Positions 1 through 7,956 of a stretch of DNA of 12,111 nucleotides are shown one piece after another. Below the pieces are notes generated by a model. That model searched no databases, had not been told where the DNA came from, and saw only the letters and a list, made by a program, of their open reading frames with translations. Both the position numbers and the translations under genes were made by a program. The stretch's first letter is position 1. Each line of letters begins with the position of its first letter. Source of the stretch: a bacterium (GTDB lineage Bacteria > JAMCPX01); contig JAJYUJ010000054.1 of assembly GCA_021792615.1 (NCBI GenBank), forward strand, positions 1-12,111, read 5' to 3'.

Positions 1-2707
1 TATCCAGCGTCTGGTGTGCATAATCGCCCTGGGCATCAGGCCATAGCATGCCGCTTATATGATCCAGTTCGACTGCTTTATCGTGATTGACGATAAGAAA
101 CTGCAGCAGCTCAACAGGTTTAAGCTGCGCTTTTTTGGACAGTTCGACCGGTGCGTCCTCATGCAGGATCTTAAAACTGCCGAGCGTATAAACCTTAAAT
201 GCCCATGGCCAGTTCTCGCATGCATACGGAGGTGTGTCGGGAAAGAGTTCAAGCTTGTGAATTAAATCCCGCACATAATGAACCTCTATATTATTCTCCA
301 ATGCCTTGAGACTCAAATATGCCATCTTTTGTCCCCAGGCAAAGTACACATTAACCAGACCGTATTTCTTACTCATGACCAAACATTTCTTCAGTATCCT
401 GAGACCTTTGTTCTCTGTCTTTCTTGTATTCGAATGCTTTTCATTTAATAGCCAGTAAGCCTGTATATAATAAGATGTAAGCTCCAACGATTTACTTTTC
501 ATACCTTTGGCAATAAAAAGCCCGTGTTTGAAATGTTCCCCAGCCTTTTTGTAATCTCCTTGTTCATAAAGTATCTGTGCTAATGCGAAACGGCTTACGG
601 CCTGTGCAAAGGGTATTTGCGCCTTTATAGATAAGACAAGACTCCTCTCAATCTTTTCAATGGCAAGCGATATATTCCCCCGCAGGTGATCCAACCAGCC
701 GGATAATATGGCATACTGACTTATCTGTAAGGCATTGGAATGATTTACCGATAGTCCCATTTTTTGTAAGAAATTTTCAACACCATTGAGATCGTTAATG
801 CTAAACAAAAGATAAACAGCCTGCGAAATAATCATGTGATCGAGAAATCGCACTCCGTATTTATGAGCCATCTCCATGCCTTCGGATACAAGGCGCAGGC
901 ACTCTTCTTTCGAGACTATCTGCCTGGCATATCCAGCACCATACATCTTTTGAAGTAATTGGCTTTTTATAGATAACGACTGGGGTATCTTTTGCATTAA
1001 TTCAACGAGTACCTGAAATTTAGAGACGTCCCCTATCCATGCATAGTAGTGTAATATTGAGAATAAATTATATACACTCTGATTAGGGTCCTTACTATAT
1101 TTTAATAGTTGTAAAACGCGATCTGCCCATAATTCAATTTTAGTATGATATGGGTTGTAATGTGTTAAGGCAAAAACCAATAAACTTAATGTGCGCTCTT
1201 CGAGATCCCTTGATGGAAATGTATGATACGTTCGCATTATTTTTTCCATTTCCATAACCCATTTATTGATCAGCGCAAAATTACCATACTCATATATAAA
1301 TGTTTCAATAATACCGCACCAGGACAGGTATACCCCGGCAGGAAGTACCTTTCTCCGGGAGTAAACATCCCGAGAATTATGTCCAGCATTAAAAAATAGT
1401 CTAAATGCTCTCTCAAAATATAACCTTCCTTCAACAGGATTAAACACCGCTCGCGCCTCACCGAGCCAGTATAAAAGCCATGGTTCTTGATTTAAGTTAT
1501 CTTCTGGAATAGCTTTTATCCATTCCTCAAGCACTTTGTTTCTGCCCTGTTCTATCAATGCCTGTGCATGCTCTATAATAATCTTCTGAATATCCTTTAC
1601 GCTTCCGGCCTTTTTAAACATTTTTACAGCATCTTCAATCTTACCATTCTCCTTAAGAATCATTGCTGACTGTTTATTGATACGCTGAAGCTCTGTTGCA
1701 CTGAAATACATTTTCGCACGCACTATGAGAAATTCCCTGAACAGGTCGTGGTATTTATAGGTGTTATCCTGATATTTGACGGTAAAATAATGAGATTTGA
1801 TTAGATCGCCCAATATTTTTTTAGAAGTGCGGCTTCCACTCATCTGCGTTGCCATTTCAACGGTCATTGTTGGGAAAAAGCATGTTTTCAGCAGAAAATC
1901 CTGATCTGCAGACTTCATTTTTTCGAAGATCTCAGCAGAAAAGTAATCGAATATGGCTTGATTATCTTTGAAGTCTTCCTGCGAAGCAATTTCTAATTTC
2001 TCTTTATTCCGCTCGAGCATGAGGATGATGCCGGCTGCCCAGCCGTCTGTAAAATCGTGAAGCCTGTTCACCATCTCTTTGTTATGGCCGTTCCCTGAAC
2101 GAAGCTTAATCAATTCTTGTGTTTCACCTGACGTAAACTTGATCAACTCATTACCGACGATCTCCATCATACTGTTTGTCTCGAACGTTGAAAATGAATC
2201 AGGGGGTTCAGTCCGGCTTATCAATATGATATTCCCATACTCCGGAACCTTCATCAAAGCCTCATGCATGATGGTATGAAACAGCGGATTTGCATTAACC
2301 TCATGATAATTGTCAAAAACAAGTACAAAACCTTTCGGCAGCATTGTGTAGAGATTTTCAAAGTACCTCTGTGCGAAGATTGAAATGTTCGGAAGATACT
2401 CCGGCGTTAAGGCAGGCAACCTCGTACTTTTCTTACCATTGATTCTTTTTACAAGCAGCTTCAGATAATAAAAGAACGTGGCAAGATCCATATCCGAGCT
2501 ATCAATATGATACCAGGCATGGGGAATCTTGTATGCCGATATATAACTTGCAACCAGGGTTGTTTTGCCAGAGCCGGGCAAGCCGGTAATCCAGATCGCC
2601 CTTTTCTTCCGTGCCTGTTCAAGCGTGAGAAACAGCCGCTTTCTGAAAACAGCATCATCAACGACAGGACTTTGCAGCTTTGCAAGCTTATTGGTCTGCA
2701 ATCTCAC
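1..2707 (-). CDS. MalT-like STAND ATPase transcriptional regulator with C-terminal SARP/OmpR-type winged helix (partial, C-terminus off window)
   Basis: An uninterrupted minus-strand frame of about 902 codons, open at the left edge. Residues 42-49 form a Walker A loop (GLPGSGKT). Residues 127-132 form a Walker B strand (FVLVFD), followed by NYHE, and ILISRTEPPD (161-170) matches the sensor segment of MalT-family STAND NTPases. About 600 helical residues resembling TPR arrays follow. From about residue 835 (VYTLGSFKIL, then ELSKKAQLKPVELLQFLI and LDHISGMLWPD) the sequence matches the winged helix that starts SARP/AfsR-type regulators, instead of the LuxR helix-turn-helix of classical MalT. By family it should sense a ligand, oligomerise with ATP and activate transcription; the ligand is unknown. 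Start: tandem GTG codons (2710, 2707), with GGGGAGGGG just upstream; a TTG at 2701 has better spacing from the GGAGG, so the exact start is open. An in-frame stop lies at 2744-2746. It follows prmC by 183 nt on the same strand, so it is probably separately transcribed. Confidence 0.88.
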   Translation of the reverse strand, partial: MRLQTNKLAKLQSPVVDDAVFRKRLFLTLEQARKKRAIWITGLPGSGKTTLVASYISAYKIPHAWYHIDSSDMDLATFFYYLKLLVKRINGKKSTRLPALTPEYLPNISIFAQRYFENLYTMLPKGFVLVFDNYHEVNANPLFHTIMHEALMKVPEYGNIILISRTEPPDSFSTFETNSMMEIVGNELIKFTSGETQELIKLRSGNGHNKEMVNRLHDFTDGWAAGIILMLERNKEKLEIASQEDFKDNQAIFDYFSAEIFEKMKSADQDFLLKTCFFPTMTVEMATQMSGSRTSKKILGDLIKSHYFTVKYQDNTYKYHDLFREFLIVRAKMYFSATELQRINKQSAMILKENGKIEDAVKMFKKAGSVKDIQKIIIEHAQALIEQGRNKVLEEWIKAIPEDNLNQEPWLLYWLGEARAVFNPVEGRLYFERAFRLFFNAGHNSRDVYSRRKVLPAGVYLSWCGIIETFIYEYGNFALINKWVMEMEKIMRTYHTFPSRDLEERTLSLLVFALTHYNPYHTKIELWADRVLQLLKYSKDPNQSVYNLFSILHYYAWIGDVSKFQVLVELMQKIPQSLSIKSQLLQKMYGAGYARQIVSKEECLRLVSEGMEMAHKYGVRFLDHMIISQAVYLLFSINDLNGVENFLQKMGLSVNHSNALQISQYAILSGWLDHLRGNISLAIEKIERSLVLSIKAQIPFAQAVSRFALAQILYEQGDYKKAGEHFKHGLFIAKGMKSKSLELTSYYIQAYWLLNEKHSNTRKTENKGLRILKKCLVMSKKYGLVNVYFAWGQKMAYLSLKALENNIEVHYVRDLIHKLELFPDTPPYACENWPWAFKVYTLGSFKILHEDAPVELSKKAQLKPVELLQFLIVNHDKAVELDHISGMLWPDAQGDYAHQTLD

Positions 2708-2710
2708 CAC

Positions 2711-2890
2711 CCCTCCCCTGTTAACGGTACCAAGGGTATATAGTTACGGTAGGTAACGCAAAAAGTCAATTTTTCCGATAAGAACCATATGCCGGGATAG
2801 AGTGGAAAGAAGTTGAAACGAATGAACCGATCCGGCAAATCCGCCTTGAGCAATTTTCTGTTAACGCGATTCTTTGGCATTGGCATGTGC
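2711..2890. other. Intergenic region between prmC and the STAND regulator
   Basis: 180 bp containing the possible operator above and nothing else I can name. An open frame of 60 codons on the minus strand (2704-2886) has no recognisable motif and overlaps the regulator's start, so I do not call it a gene. No GC-rich hairpin with a T run follows prmC. Confidence 0.5.
2741..2769 (-). promoter_or_regulatory. Possible promoter and operator of the STAND regulator
   Basis: On the minus strand TTGACT (2764-2769) resembles a -35 box. A perfect interrupted palindrome, GTTAC-5-GTAAC (2743-2757), lies between it and the A/T-rich TAACTATATA stretch, about 36 nt upstream of the start. No good -10 lies at 17 nt (TAACTA). 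A palindrome in the spacer would suit a repressor or MerR-like activator, but a 5-bp arm can occur by chance. Confidence 0.25.
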
Positions 2891-3754
2891 TTAATTGTGT
2901 TTGCGGGAAAATATGCTCAGGCGCGGAAGACCGGCTAAATCATCGATTGTTTTAATGTATCGGAGCGATGGTTGATCCTCACCTGCGCAGAATGTTTCAA
3001 GGTATTCCTTGTGGGTATCATCATGCTCTATGATAAGTATGCCATCCTCGTCCAGAAATGAGCCTGCCTGTTGAATAATTTTTTTGATAACCTCTAAACC
3101 CTTTCTTCCACCGTCTATTGCTTTCACCGGCTCATACAACACCTCTTTCTGCAAATGCCGTATTCTATTGTGCGGCACATAGGGTGGGTTCGATACGATC
3201 AGATCGAATTTGGACCTAACCGGAAGAGCAGAAAACAGATCCCCCCGGTAAATTTTTACCCGTGAGCTAAGACCGAGTCTATTACTGTTTTTGTGTGTCA
3301 GGCGTAGTGCGCTCGCCGAATTATCACTAAGACTTACCAAGGTATATCTGTCCATACGCGCTATGCTTAATCCTATAACCCCGCTGCCACAGCAGAGGTC
3401 AAGAATATGTCTGTATTTGCGATCGGCGGTATACTTTAATGCGGTCTCAACCAGTAATTCCGTTTCCGGCCTTGGAATTAACACCCCCGGGGTTACGAGA
3501 AAATCCATTCCCATAAATTCTTCAGAACCGATAATGTACTGCAGGGGGTAATGATTACCGCGCTTTTTTACGGCTCTTTTTATCTTTTCACTATCGCTGT
3601 TCGATACAATACTATCTTTATGAATGAGCAGATGTTCTTTCGATATACCTGTTATGCCTGAGATGATATAATGTATTTCTGCTGAAGGTATCTGAATATG
3701 TTTATTACTGATGTAGTTTTTTATCCAAAGATGAAGAGAACTCAGGCGGGGCAT
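2891..3754 (-). CDS. prmC: Peptide chain release factor N5-glutamine methyltransferase PrmC (HemK)
   Basis: 287 residues, close to the usual 275-290. It transfers a methyl group from S-adenosylmethionine to the glutamine of the GGQ motif of class I release factors, raising peptide-release efficiency in the cytoplasm. Visible: a helical N-terminal RF-binding domain (about 1-75) ending in LQYIIG; the family motif PRPETE (94-99); the SAM-binding loop DLCCGSGVIG (119-128); and the catalytic NPPY (189-192) in FDLIVSNPPYVP, which holds the target glutamine amide. The ATG lies only 3 nt after the prfA stop (TAA-AGT-ATG) with no strong Shine-Dalgarno of its own, so its translation is probably coupled to prfA, the gene for its substrate. 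It is the last gene of the rho-rpmE-prfA-prmC cluster. The family assignment is secure. Confidence 0.96.
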   Translation of the reverse strand: MPRLSSLHLWIKNYISNKHIQIPSAEIHYIISGITGISKEHLLIHKDSIVSNSDSEKIKRAVKKRGNHYPLQYIIGSEEFMGMDFLVTPGVLIPRPETELLVETALKYTADRKYRHILDLCCGSGVIGLSIARMDRYTLVSLSDNSASALRLTHKNSNRLGLSSRVKIYRGDLFSALPVRSKFDLIVSNPPYVPHNRIRHLQKEVLYEPVKAIDGGRKGLEVIKKIIQQAGSFLDEDGILIIEHDDTHKEYLETFCAGEDQPSLRYIKTIDDLAGLPRLSIFSRKHN

Positions 3755-3757
3755 ACT

Positions 3758-4831
3758 TTATTTCGCAGAAATAACGTGGGCAAGCTCGTTTGCCCTGTAA
3801 TAAGACGTCAGAGCATCTATAAATTCGTCAATGTCTCCCGCGAGGATTGTGGTTAATGAATATACGGTATAATTGATCCTGTGATCCGTAATCCTGTTCT
3901 GAGGGAAATTATACGTCCTTATCTTCTCACTGCGGTCCCCGGTACCGACCTGATTCCGCCTGTCCTGTGCCCGCTCAGATGTTTGTTTCTCTCTATTCAT
4001 GGTCAGAAGCCGTGATTTTATTATTTTCATTGCCTTTATCCTGTTTTGGTACTGCGAACGTTCATCCTGGCATACAACAACCATACCTGTGGGTAGATGT
4101 GTTATCCTTATGGCGGTCTCGAGTTTATTCACATTCTGTCCACCGTGACCTCCTGCCCGGAATGTATCTATCTTTAAATCATCCGTCTTAATGTCAATTT
4201 CGACATCTTCGGCTTCGGGCAATATTGCTACCGTTGCAGTTGAGGTATGGATCCGTCCGCTTGCTTCTGTTTTCGGGACCCTCTGTACTCTATGAACACC
4301 GCTTTCAAACTTCAATCTGCTGTAAACCCTCTCACCCTCTATAAGTACGATAATTTCTTTATACCCGCCCATACCTGTTGTATTCTCGCTCAAAATCTCC
4401 GTACGCCATTTTTTCTTCTCCGCATACTTGAGATACATCTTTAATAGATCCCCTGCAAAAAGCGCCGATTCTTCACCGCCGGCACCCGCACGTATTTCAA
4501 GCAATACGTTTTTAGAATCAAGGGGATCTTTGGGCAGCAGGAGTTCCTTCAGTCTATTTTCTGCCGACTCTTTCTGTTTCTCCAGGGATTGCAGCTCTTC
4601 TTTGGCAAGTAGTTTTATATCGTCTTCGCCTGTATTGAGCAACTGTTTGGTAGACTCTATATTCTTGTCCAGGTCCTTGTACGTCTGGTACGTCAGGGCA
4701 AGAGATTCTATATCGTTTTTCTCTTTGATGTACCTGGTGTATGTTTTCGGATCATTGAAAACTTCCGGCTCAGTCAACAAAGAGTTAAGTTGGTTGTATC
4801 GCTCTAGAACCTTTTCAATGTTTTCAAACAT
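3758..4831 (-). CDS. prfA: Peptide chain release factor 1 (RF1)
   Basis: 357 residues, normal for RF1. It recognises UAA and UAG in the ribosomal A site and triggers peptidyl-tRNA hydrolysis. Visible: an N-terminal coiled-coil domain (1-100); IRAGAGGEES (113-122); the stop-codon anticodon tripeptide of the PxT type, here P186-K187-T188 in RVQRVPKTEASGRIHTS, which distinguishes RF1 from RF2 (SPF); the catalytic GGQ at 230-232 within FRAGGHGGQNVN; and the RF1 C-terminal signature VGTGDRSEKIRTYNFPQNRITDHR. The x in PxT varies across bacteria, so Lys is unremarkable. The start is ATG with a modest upstream AAAGGG. The rpmE gene lies 159 nt upstream, and prmC, whose product methylates Q232, begins 3 nt downstream. 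No programmed frameshift is present, as expected for RF1. Confidence 0.97.
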   Translation of the reverse strand: MFENIEKVLERYNQLNSLLTEPEVFNDPKTYTRYIKEKNDIESLALTYQTYKDLDKNIESTKQLLNTGEDDIKLLAKEELQSLEKQKESAENRLKELLLPKDPLDSKNVLLEIRAGAGGEESALFAGDLLKMYLKYAEKKKWRTEILSENTTGMGGYKEIIVLIEGERVYSRLKFESGVHRVQRVPKTEASGRIHTSTATVAILPEAEDVEIDIKTDDLKIDTFRAGGHGGQNVNKLETAIRITHLPTGMVVVCQDERSQYQNRIKAMKIIKSRLLTMNREKQTSERAQDRRNQVGTGDRSEKIRTYNFPQNRITDHRINYTVYSLTTILAGDIDEFIDALTSYYRANELAHVISAK

Positions 4832-4990
4832 CTTGTAACCCTTTGTAAAAAGTTTTTATTCTTTCGATATGAATTGGCTTTTATCCCATGGTCATGGCGT
4901 AATTGGCCTACCAAACGCGCTGCAGGAACTCGAAAGCCATTCCTGCCGTATTCCACGCAGTTATGACTTTTCTGTATATGAACGACGGAC
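4832..4990. other. Gap between rpmE and prfA
   Basis: 159 bp with no supportable gene. In several deltaproteobacterial genomes, as I recall, a DUF1385-type gene sits between rpmE and prfA; none is present here. The longest minus-strand frame starting with ATG in the middle of the gap encodes only 10 residues. The heptamer GCCAATT occurs twice on the minus strand, without evident meaning. Confidence 0.5.
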
Positions 4991-5218
4991 TTAGTTTTCT
5001 TTTACTGCTTTCTTCACGGTCTTTTTTTTATATTTGCGCTGGAACTTTTCAACCATACCGGCAGAATCGACAAACTTTTGTTTGCCCGTAAAGAACGGAT
5101 GGCAATTAGAGCAAATTTCAACGGTATAGTCGCCCTTTGTCGAACGTGTTTCTATAACATTGCCGCACGCACATTTTATGGTAGCCTTTACATAATTAGG
5201 ATGTATATCTTTCTTCAT
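4991..5218 (-). CDS. rpmE: 50S ribosomal protein L31, zinc-binding (C+) form
   Basis: 75 residues, typical of L31. Begins MKKDIHPNY, the family's N-terminal signature. Four cysteines in a CxC...CxxC arrangement (C16, C18, C36, C39) mark the zinc-binding form; the [13 protein letters not shown] block follows. The tail is lysine-rich, as expected for an rRNA-binding protein. The ATG has an excellent Shine-Dalgarno (GGAGG at 5223-5227, 4-nt spacer). It starts 15 nt after the rho stop and is therefore very likely cotranscribed with it. The C+ form usually implies that a zinc-free C- paralogue, if any, is encoded elsewhere. Confidence 0.97.
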   Translation of the reverse strand: MKKDIHPNYVKATIKCACGNVIETRSTKGDYTVEICSNCHPFFTGKQKFVDSAGMVEKFQRKYKKKTVKKAVKEN

Positions 5219-5233
5219 TTTGCCTCCGGTCTT

Positions 5234-6496
5234 TTAATCATCAAGATCAACCTTGTTCATCGAGTCAAGGAAATCTTTATTGGTTTTTGTCTTTGACATT
5301 TTATCTATCAGAAATTCCATGGCTTCCACAACACCCATGGGCTGCAAGACCTTTCTCAAAACCCACAGTTTATTGATAGCGCCTTTATCTATTAAAAGTT
5401 CTTCCTTCCTTGTACCGGATTTGCTTATGTCCATAGCAGGAAAAACCCTTTTATCCGCAAGTCTCCTGTCAAGAACTATTTCCATGTTGCCGGTACCTTT
5501 GAATTCTTCGAAAATTACCTCATCCATACGGCTTCCCGTATCAATAAGCGCTGTTGCCATAATCGTGAGACTGCCGCCCTCTTCTATATTCCGAGCCGCA
5601 CCGAAAAATCTTTTTGGTCTCTGCAGCGCATTCGCATCGACACCGCCGGACAGGACCTTGCCGCTTGCCGGAACGATTGTGTTATGTGCCCGTGCAAGCC
5701 TTGTTATACTGTCAAGCAGAATAACAACATCCCTGCCGTGCTCGACAAGCCGTTTTGCCTTTTCAAGGACCATGTCTGCAACCTGAACGTGCCGCTGAGC
5801 AGGCTCATCAAATGTGGAACTTATGACTTCACCTTTAACGGACCTCTGCATGTCGGTGACCTCTTCCGGCCTCTCGTCTATGAGAAGCACGATGAGATGG
5901 ACCTCGGGATGGTTTTTTATAATAGCGTTCGCAATATGCTGTAAAAGGATGGTTTTCCCTGTTCTCGGCTGGGCTACGATAAGTCCACGCTGTCCCTTCC
6001 CTATTGGTGCAAGAAGGTCTATGATCCGCGTCGAAAGTTCGGAATGGTTGTATTCAAGCTTGAATTTTTCTTCAGGATAAAGAGGTGTCAGGTTATCGAA
6101 GAGGATCTTATTTCTTGCAACCTCGGGATCGTCATTGTTGATACTCTCGACCTTTACCAGCGCAAAATATTTTTCTCCTTCTTTTGGCTGCCGTATCTGG
6201 CCGGTCACAACGTCACCTGTTCTTATACCGAATTTTCTTATTTGTGACGGTGAAACGTATATATCGTCAGGGCCGGGCAGGTAATTATAATCGGAAGACC
6301 TTAAAAACCCGTACCCGTCAGGGAGTATCTCGAGCACACCTTCTCCATATATAATACCGTTGTTTGCACTCTGTGCCTTGAGTATACCGAATATCAGTTC
6401 CTGCCTGCGCATACTCATTGCATTTTCTACATTCAGTTCCTTAGCTATATCAGCAAGTTCTGCTATGGATTTTGTTTTGAGTTCTTTTAGATTCAA
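5234..6496 (-). CDS. rho: Transcription termination factor Rho
   Basis: 420 residues, matching the 419 of the E. coli protein. It is a hexameric RNA-dependent ATPase/translocase that releases nascent transcripts. Visible in order: the Rho N-terminal helical domain ([21 protein letters not shown]); the cold-shock-like RNA-binding fold (about 50-115: [29 protein letters not shown]); the Walker [13 protein letters not shown] (171-182); [13 protein letters not shown] (204-216); the Walker [18 protein letters not shown] (256-272); the Q-loop around LSGGVDAN (282-289); and the R-loop region [14 protein letters not shown]. It has no long insert of the kind seen in some phyla. The start is TTG, chosen because it gives the canonical N-terminus and has AAGG 8-9 nt upstream; no in-frame ATG occurs before residue 27. 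It heads the cluster with rpmE 15 nt downstream. Confidence 0.97.
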   Translation of the reverse strand: MNLKELKTKSIAELADIAKELNVENAMSMRRQELIFGILKAQSANNGIIYGEGVLEILPDGYGFLRSSDYNYLPGPDDIYVSPSQIRKFGIRTGDVVTGQIRQPKEGEKYFALVKVESINNDDPEVARNKILFDNLTPLYPEEKFKLEYNHSELSTRIIDLLAPIGKGQRGLIVAQPRTGKTILLQHIANAIIKNHPEVHLIVLLIDERPEEVTDMQRSVKGEVISSTFDEPAQRHVQVADMVLEKAKRLVEHGRDVVILLDSITRLARAHNTIVPASGKVLSGGVDANALQRPKRFFGAARNIEEGGSLTIMATALIDTGSRMDEVIFEEFKGTGNMEIVLDRRLADKRVFPAMDISKSGTRKEELLIDKGAINKLWVLRKVLQPMGVVEAMEFLIDKMSKTKTNKDFLDSMNKVDLDD

Positions 6497-6651
6497 TGTA
6501 TCTACCTTCTTAACTAATGTTTTTACAAGGATGTAACTTTTACTTTTGATTAAATAGACTTTCTATCTTTCTTTCTGAAAGTAAAGTACGAGCCACTTGC
6601 ATTTTTAAAAAGTAAAGTTTTTTCTCTTGTCGATTTCTTTTTTTATATCAA
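6497..6651 (-). promoter_or_regulatory. A/T-rich leader/promoter region of rho
   Basis: 155 bp between the barrel gene and rho. A weak promoter candidate on the minus strand is TCGACA (6628-6633), an 18-nt spacer and TTTAAA (6604-6609). Downstream, the 10-mer ACTTTACTTT occurs twice on the minus strand (6609-6618 and 6578-6587), and a near-perfect inverted copy (AAAGTAAAAGT, one extra base) lies at 6536-6546, closer to the start. Rho autoregulates through its leader in E. coli; whether these arms act that way here is a guess. Confidence 0.35.
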
Positions 6652-7884
6652 TTATTTCGCGTTCGCAACACCACTGCAACCTACAACAACGTATATGTCG
6701 TATGCTGAATTTTTTACTTTTGACCGTGCTAACTTTTCGCTTCCGGGAATCAATCGTAAAATGTTAACTGCCTGGCTGTAATAGGGGTCGTTAAATATCA
6801 CGACAGAGTCATTGTAATTAAGTGTAGGTGCTCTGCCTACTTCTATTACATTAAACCCGGATGACTTTATTTTTTGTGCAAAAAACTGAGCTTTATCGCC
6901 CGAAGCGCAGCCATTTACAACAACAACCTTTGGACCGCTCGCCATTCCTACGGGTTTTACAGGCTGCGGTAAAGAGGTCCTCTTATATACAAACCCTCTT
7001 GCTACGGTTTTTGCTACGTTGAATAAGTAGGAAAAACCTATTGTCGCAAGATAATTGGTGTCTGTTCTCACCGGGTCAGGCAATCCGCCGCCGACTCCAA
7101 ACGATAGGGCTGTAACCCGTGTCGGGAGATACCGGATACCGAACAGTCCGTAGAAATCCTCATCTCCGGGAAGAATATCTGTAGACCCAGAGCTGGTACC
7201 GGGATTGGCAGCTTGTCCTATTAATTCTACACTGAAATATGCCTTTTCAAGAAGTATAGCATATTCATAACTCAATGACCCCAGAATGATTGGAACATTC
7301 TGATAGCCTTTCAAAGGCTGGGCTTTGTCATAATAATCACCCTGTTTGAATCCCGCATCAAGATAAAGCATGTTCTTTTCGCTTCCACCTATCCTGTATC
7401 CAAGATCAGCCTCTATACTGATGTTCGTATCTCCACTTCCAAGAACAGCACTTTTGTCTGCAGATGGAATTCCTATTACCAGTGTTGAAGCTAAAGAGAT
7501 CGGCGATGTGTCCCCTTTTAAAAATCTATACTTACCAAGCACATCTATGTTTTGAAGACCGCTTTGGGATTTTGGTCCTCCGCTGATATCAACGGGGAAT
7601 ACAATACCACCTTCCAAATTATTTAAGAAGCCATAGTTAAAGATTCCGGAGATATTTGTATCCGCCCAATCTCTGCTGTAACCTGACGGATATCCGTAAC
7701 CTGACGGAGCAAGGTGTCCTGTATAGCCAAGGAATCCACTGAGATTCCATGCCTGCCGTGATAAAACATCAGGTGTCCTCGTAGCAATAAGCCCGCTGCC
7801 TCCGCTGTCTGACGGCATAGCTGCCAATACATTACCGGATATCAACAAGCTCGCTACTATTGTCAAAAATATTGAATGTTTCAT
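6652..7884 (-). CDS. Secreted outer-membrane beta-barrel-like protein with C-terminal LytR_C-like domain
   Basis: 410 residues. A Sec signal peptide (1-21, LLISGNVLA then A) directs export. Residues about 45-292 alternate hydrophobic/aromatic strands with Gly/Asp/Ser-rich turns (SGIFNYGFLNNLEGGIVFPV, LYLDAGFKQGDYY, LATIGFSYLFNV), as in a monomeric outer-membrane barrel resembling the phenol-degradation 'MetA-pathway'/transporter-type family. After a short proline-containing linker (302-318), residues 319-403 resemble LytR_C (PF13399): KVVVVNGCASGDKAQFFAQ, SGFNVIEVGRAPT, then SVVIFNDP and a closing strand DIYVVVGC. Cys326 and Cys403 bracket this domain and could form a disulfide. LytR_C is best known from the C-terminus of LytR-CpsA-Psr cell-wall enzymes, so the barrel fusion is odd; a role in envelope or peptidoglycan attachment is inference. 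The ATG has GGAGGG 5 nt upstream and its own promoter. The gene is separated from rho by 155 nt. Confidence 0.75.
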   Translation of the reverse strand: MKHSIFLTIVASLLISGNVLAAMPSDSGGSGLIATRTPDVLSRQAWNLSGFLGYTGHLAPSGYGYPSGYSRDWADTNISGIFNYGFLNNLEGGIVFPVDISGGPKSQSGLQNIDVLGKYRFLKGDTSPISLASTLVIGIPSADKSAVLGSGDTNISIEADLGYRIGGSEKNMLYLDAGFKQGDYYDKAQPLKGYQNVPIILGSLSYEYAILLEKAYFSVELIGQAANPGTSSGSTDILPGDEDFYGLFGIRYLPTRVTALSFGVGGGLPDPVRTDTNYLATIGFSYLFNVAKTVARGFVYKRTSLPQPVKPVGMASGPKVVVVNGCASGDKAQFFAQKIKSSGFNVIEVGRAPTLNYNDSVVIFNDPYYSQAVNILRLIPGSEKLARSKVKNSAYDIYVVVGCSGVANAK

Positions 7885-7912
7885 TTTTGCCCTCCATTAA
7901 ATATGCTTTATT

Positions 7913-7939
7913 GTTATACTGTTAGATTTTAATTGTCAA
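7913..7939 (-). promoter_or_regulatory. Sigma70-like promoter of the barrel gene
   Basis: On the minus strand a perfect -35 TTGACA (7934-7939) is followed, after a short 15-nt spacer, by TATAAC (7913-7918, five of six consensus bases), about 30 nt upstream of the ATG. It lies wholly in the gap after the HAD gene, so the barrel gene can be transcribed independently. Confidence 0.6.
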
Positions 7940-7956
7940 GTATTTAAATAGATTGC

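Noticed and set aside
186-188. PKT in place of PAT in the RF1 anticodon loop (residues 186-188 of prfA, near nt 4270) as a specificity change
   Set aside because: The middle residue of PxT varies widely among bacterial RF1 proteins, so a change in codon specificity is not supported. Coordinates given here are residue numbers.
2799-2812. 14-bp exact match (AGAGTGGAAAGAAG) to 10017-10030 in the repeat cluster
   Set aside because: About one half such match is expected by chance in 12 kb on two strands, and the flanks do not match.
2704-2886. Minus-strand frame of 60 codons between prmC and the STAND regulator
   Set aside because: No recognisable motif, no Shine-Dalgarno, and its end overlaps the regulator's start codon region.
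4882-4940. Ten-codon frame MAFEFLQRVW in the rpmE-prfA gap as a leader peptide
   Set aside because: No run of a regulatory codon, no hairpin pair and no strong ribosome-binding site.
5253-5786. Plus-strand frame of 177 codons antisense to rho
   Set aside because: It lies wholly within the certain rho gene and its Ser/Leu/Pro-rich translation is the usual antisense shadow.
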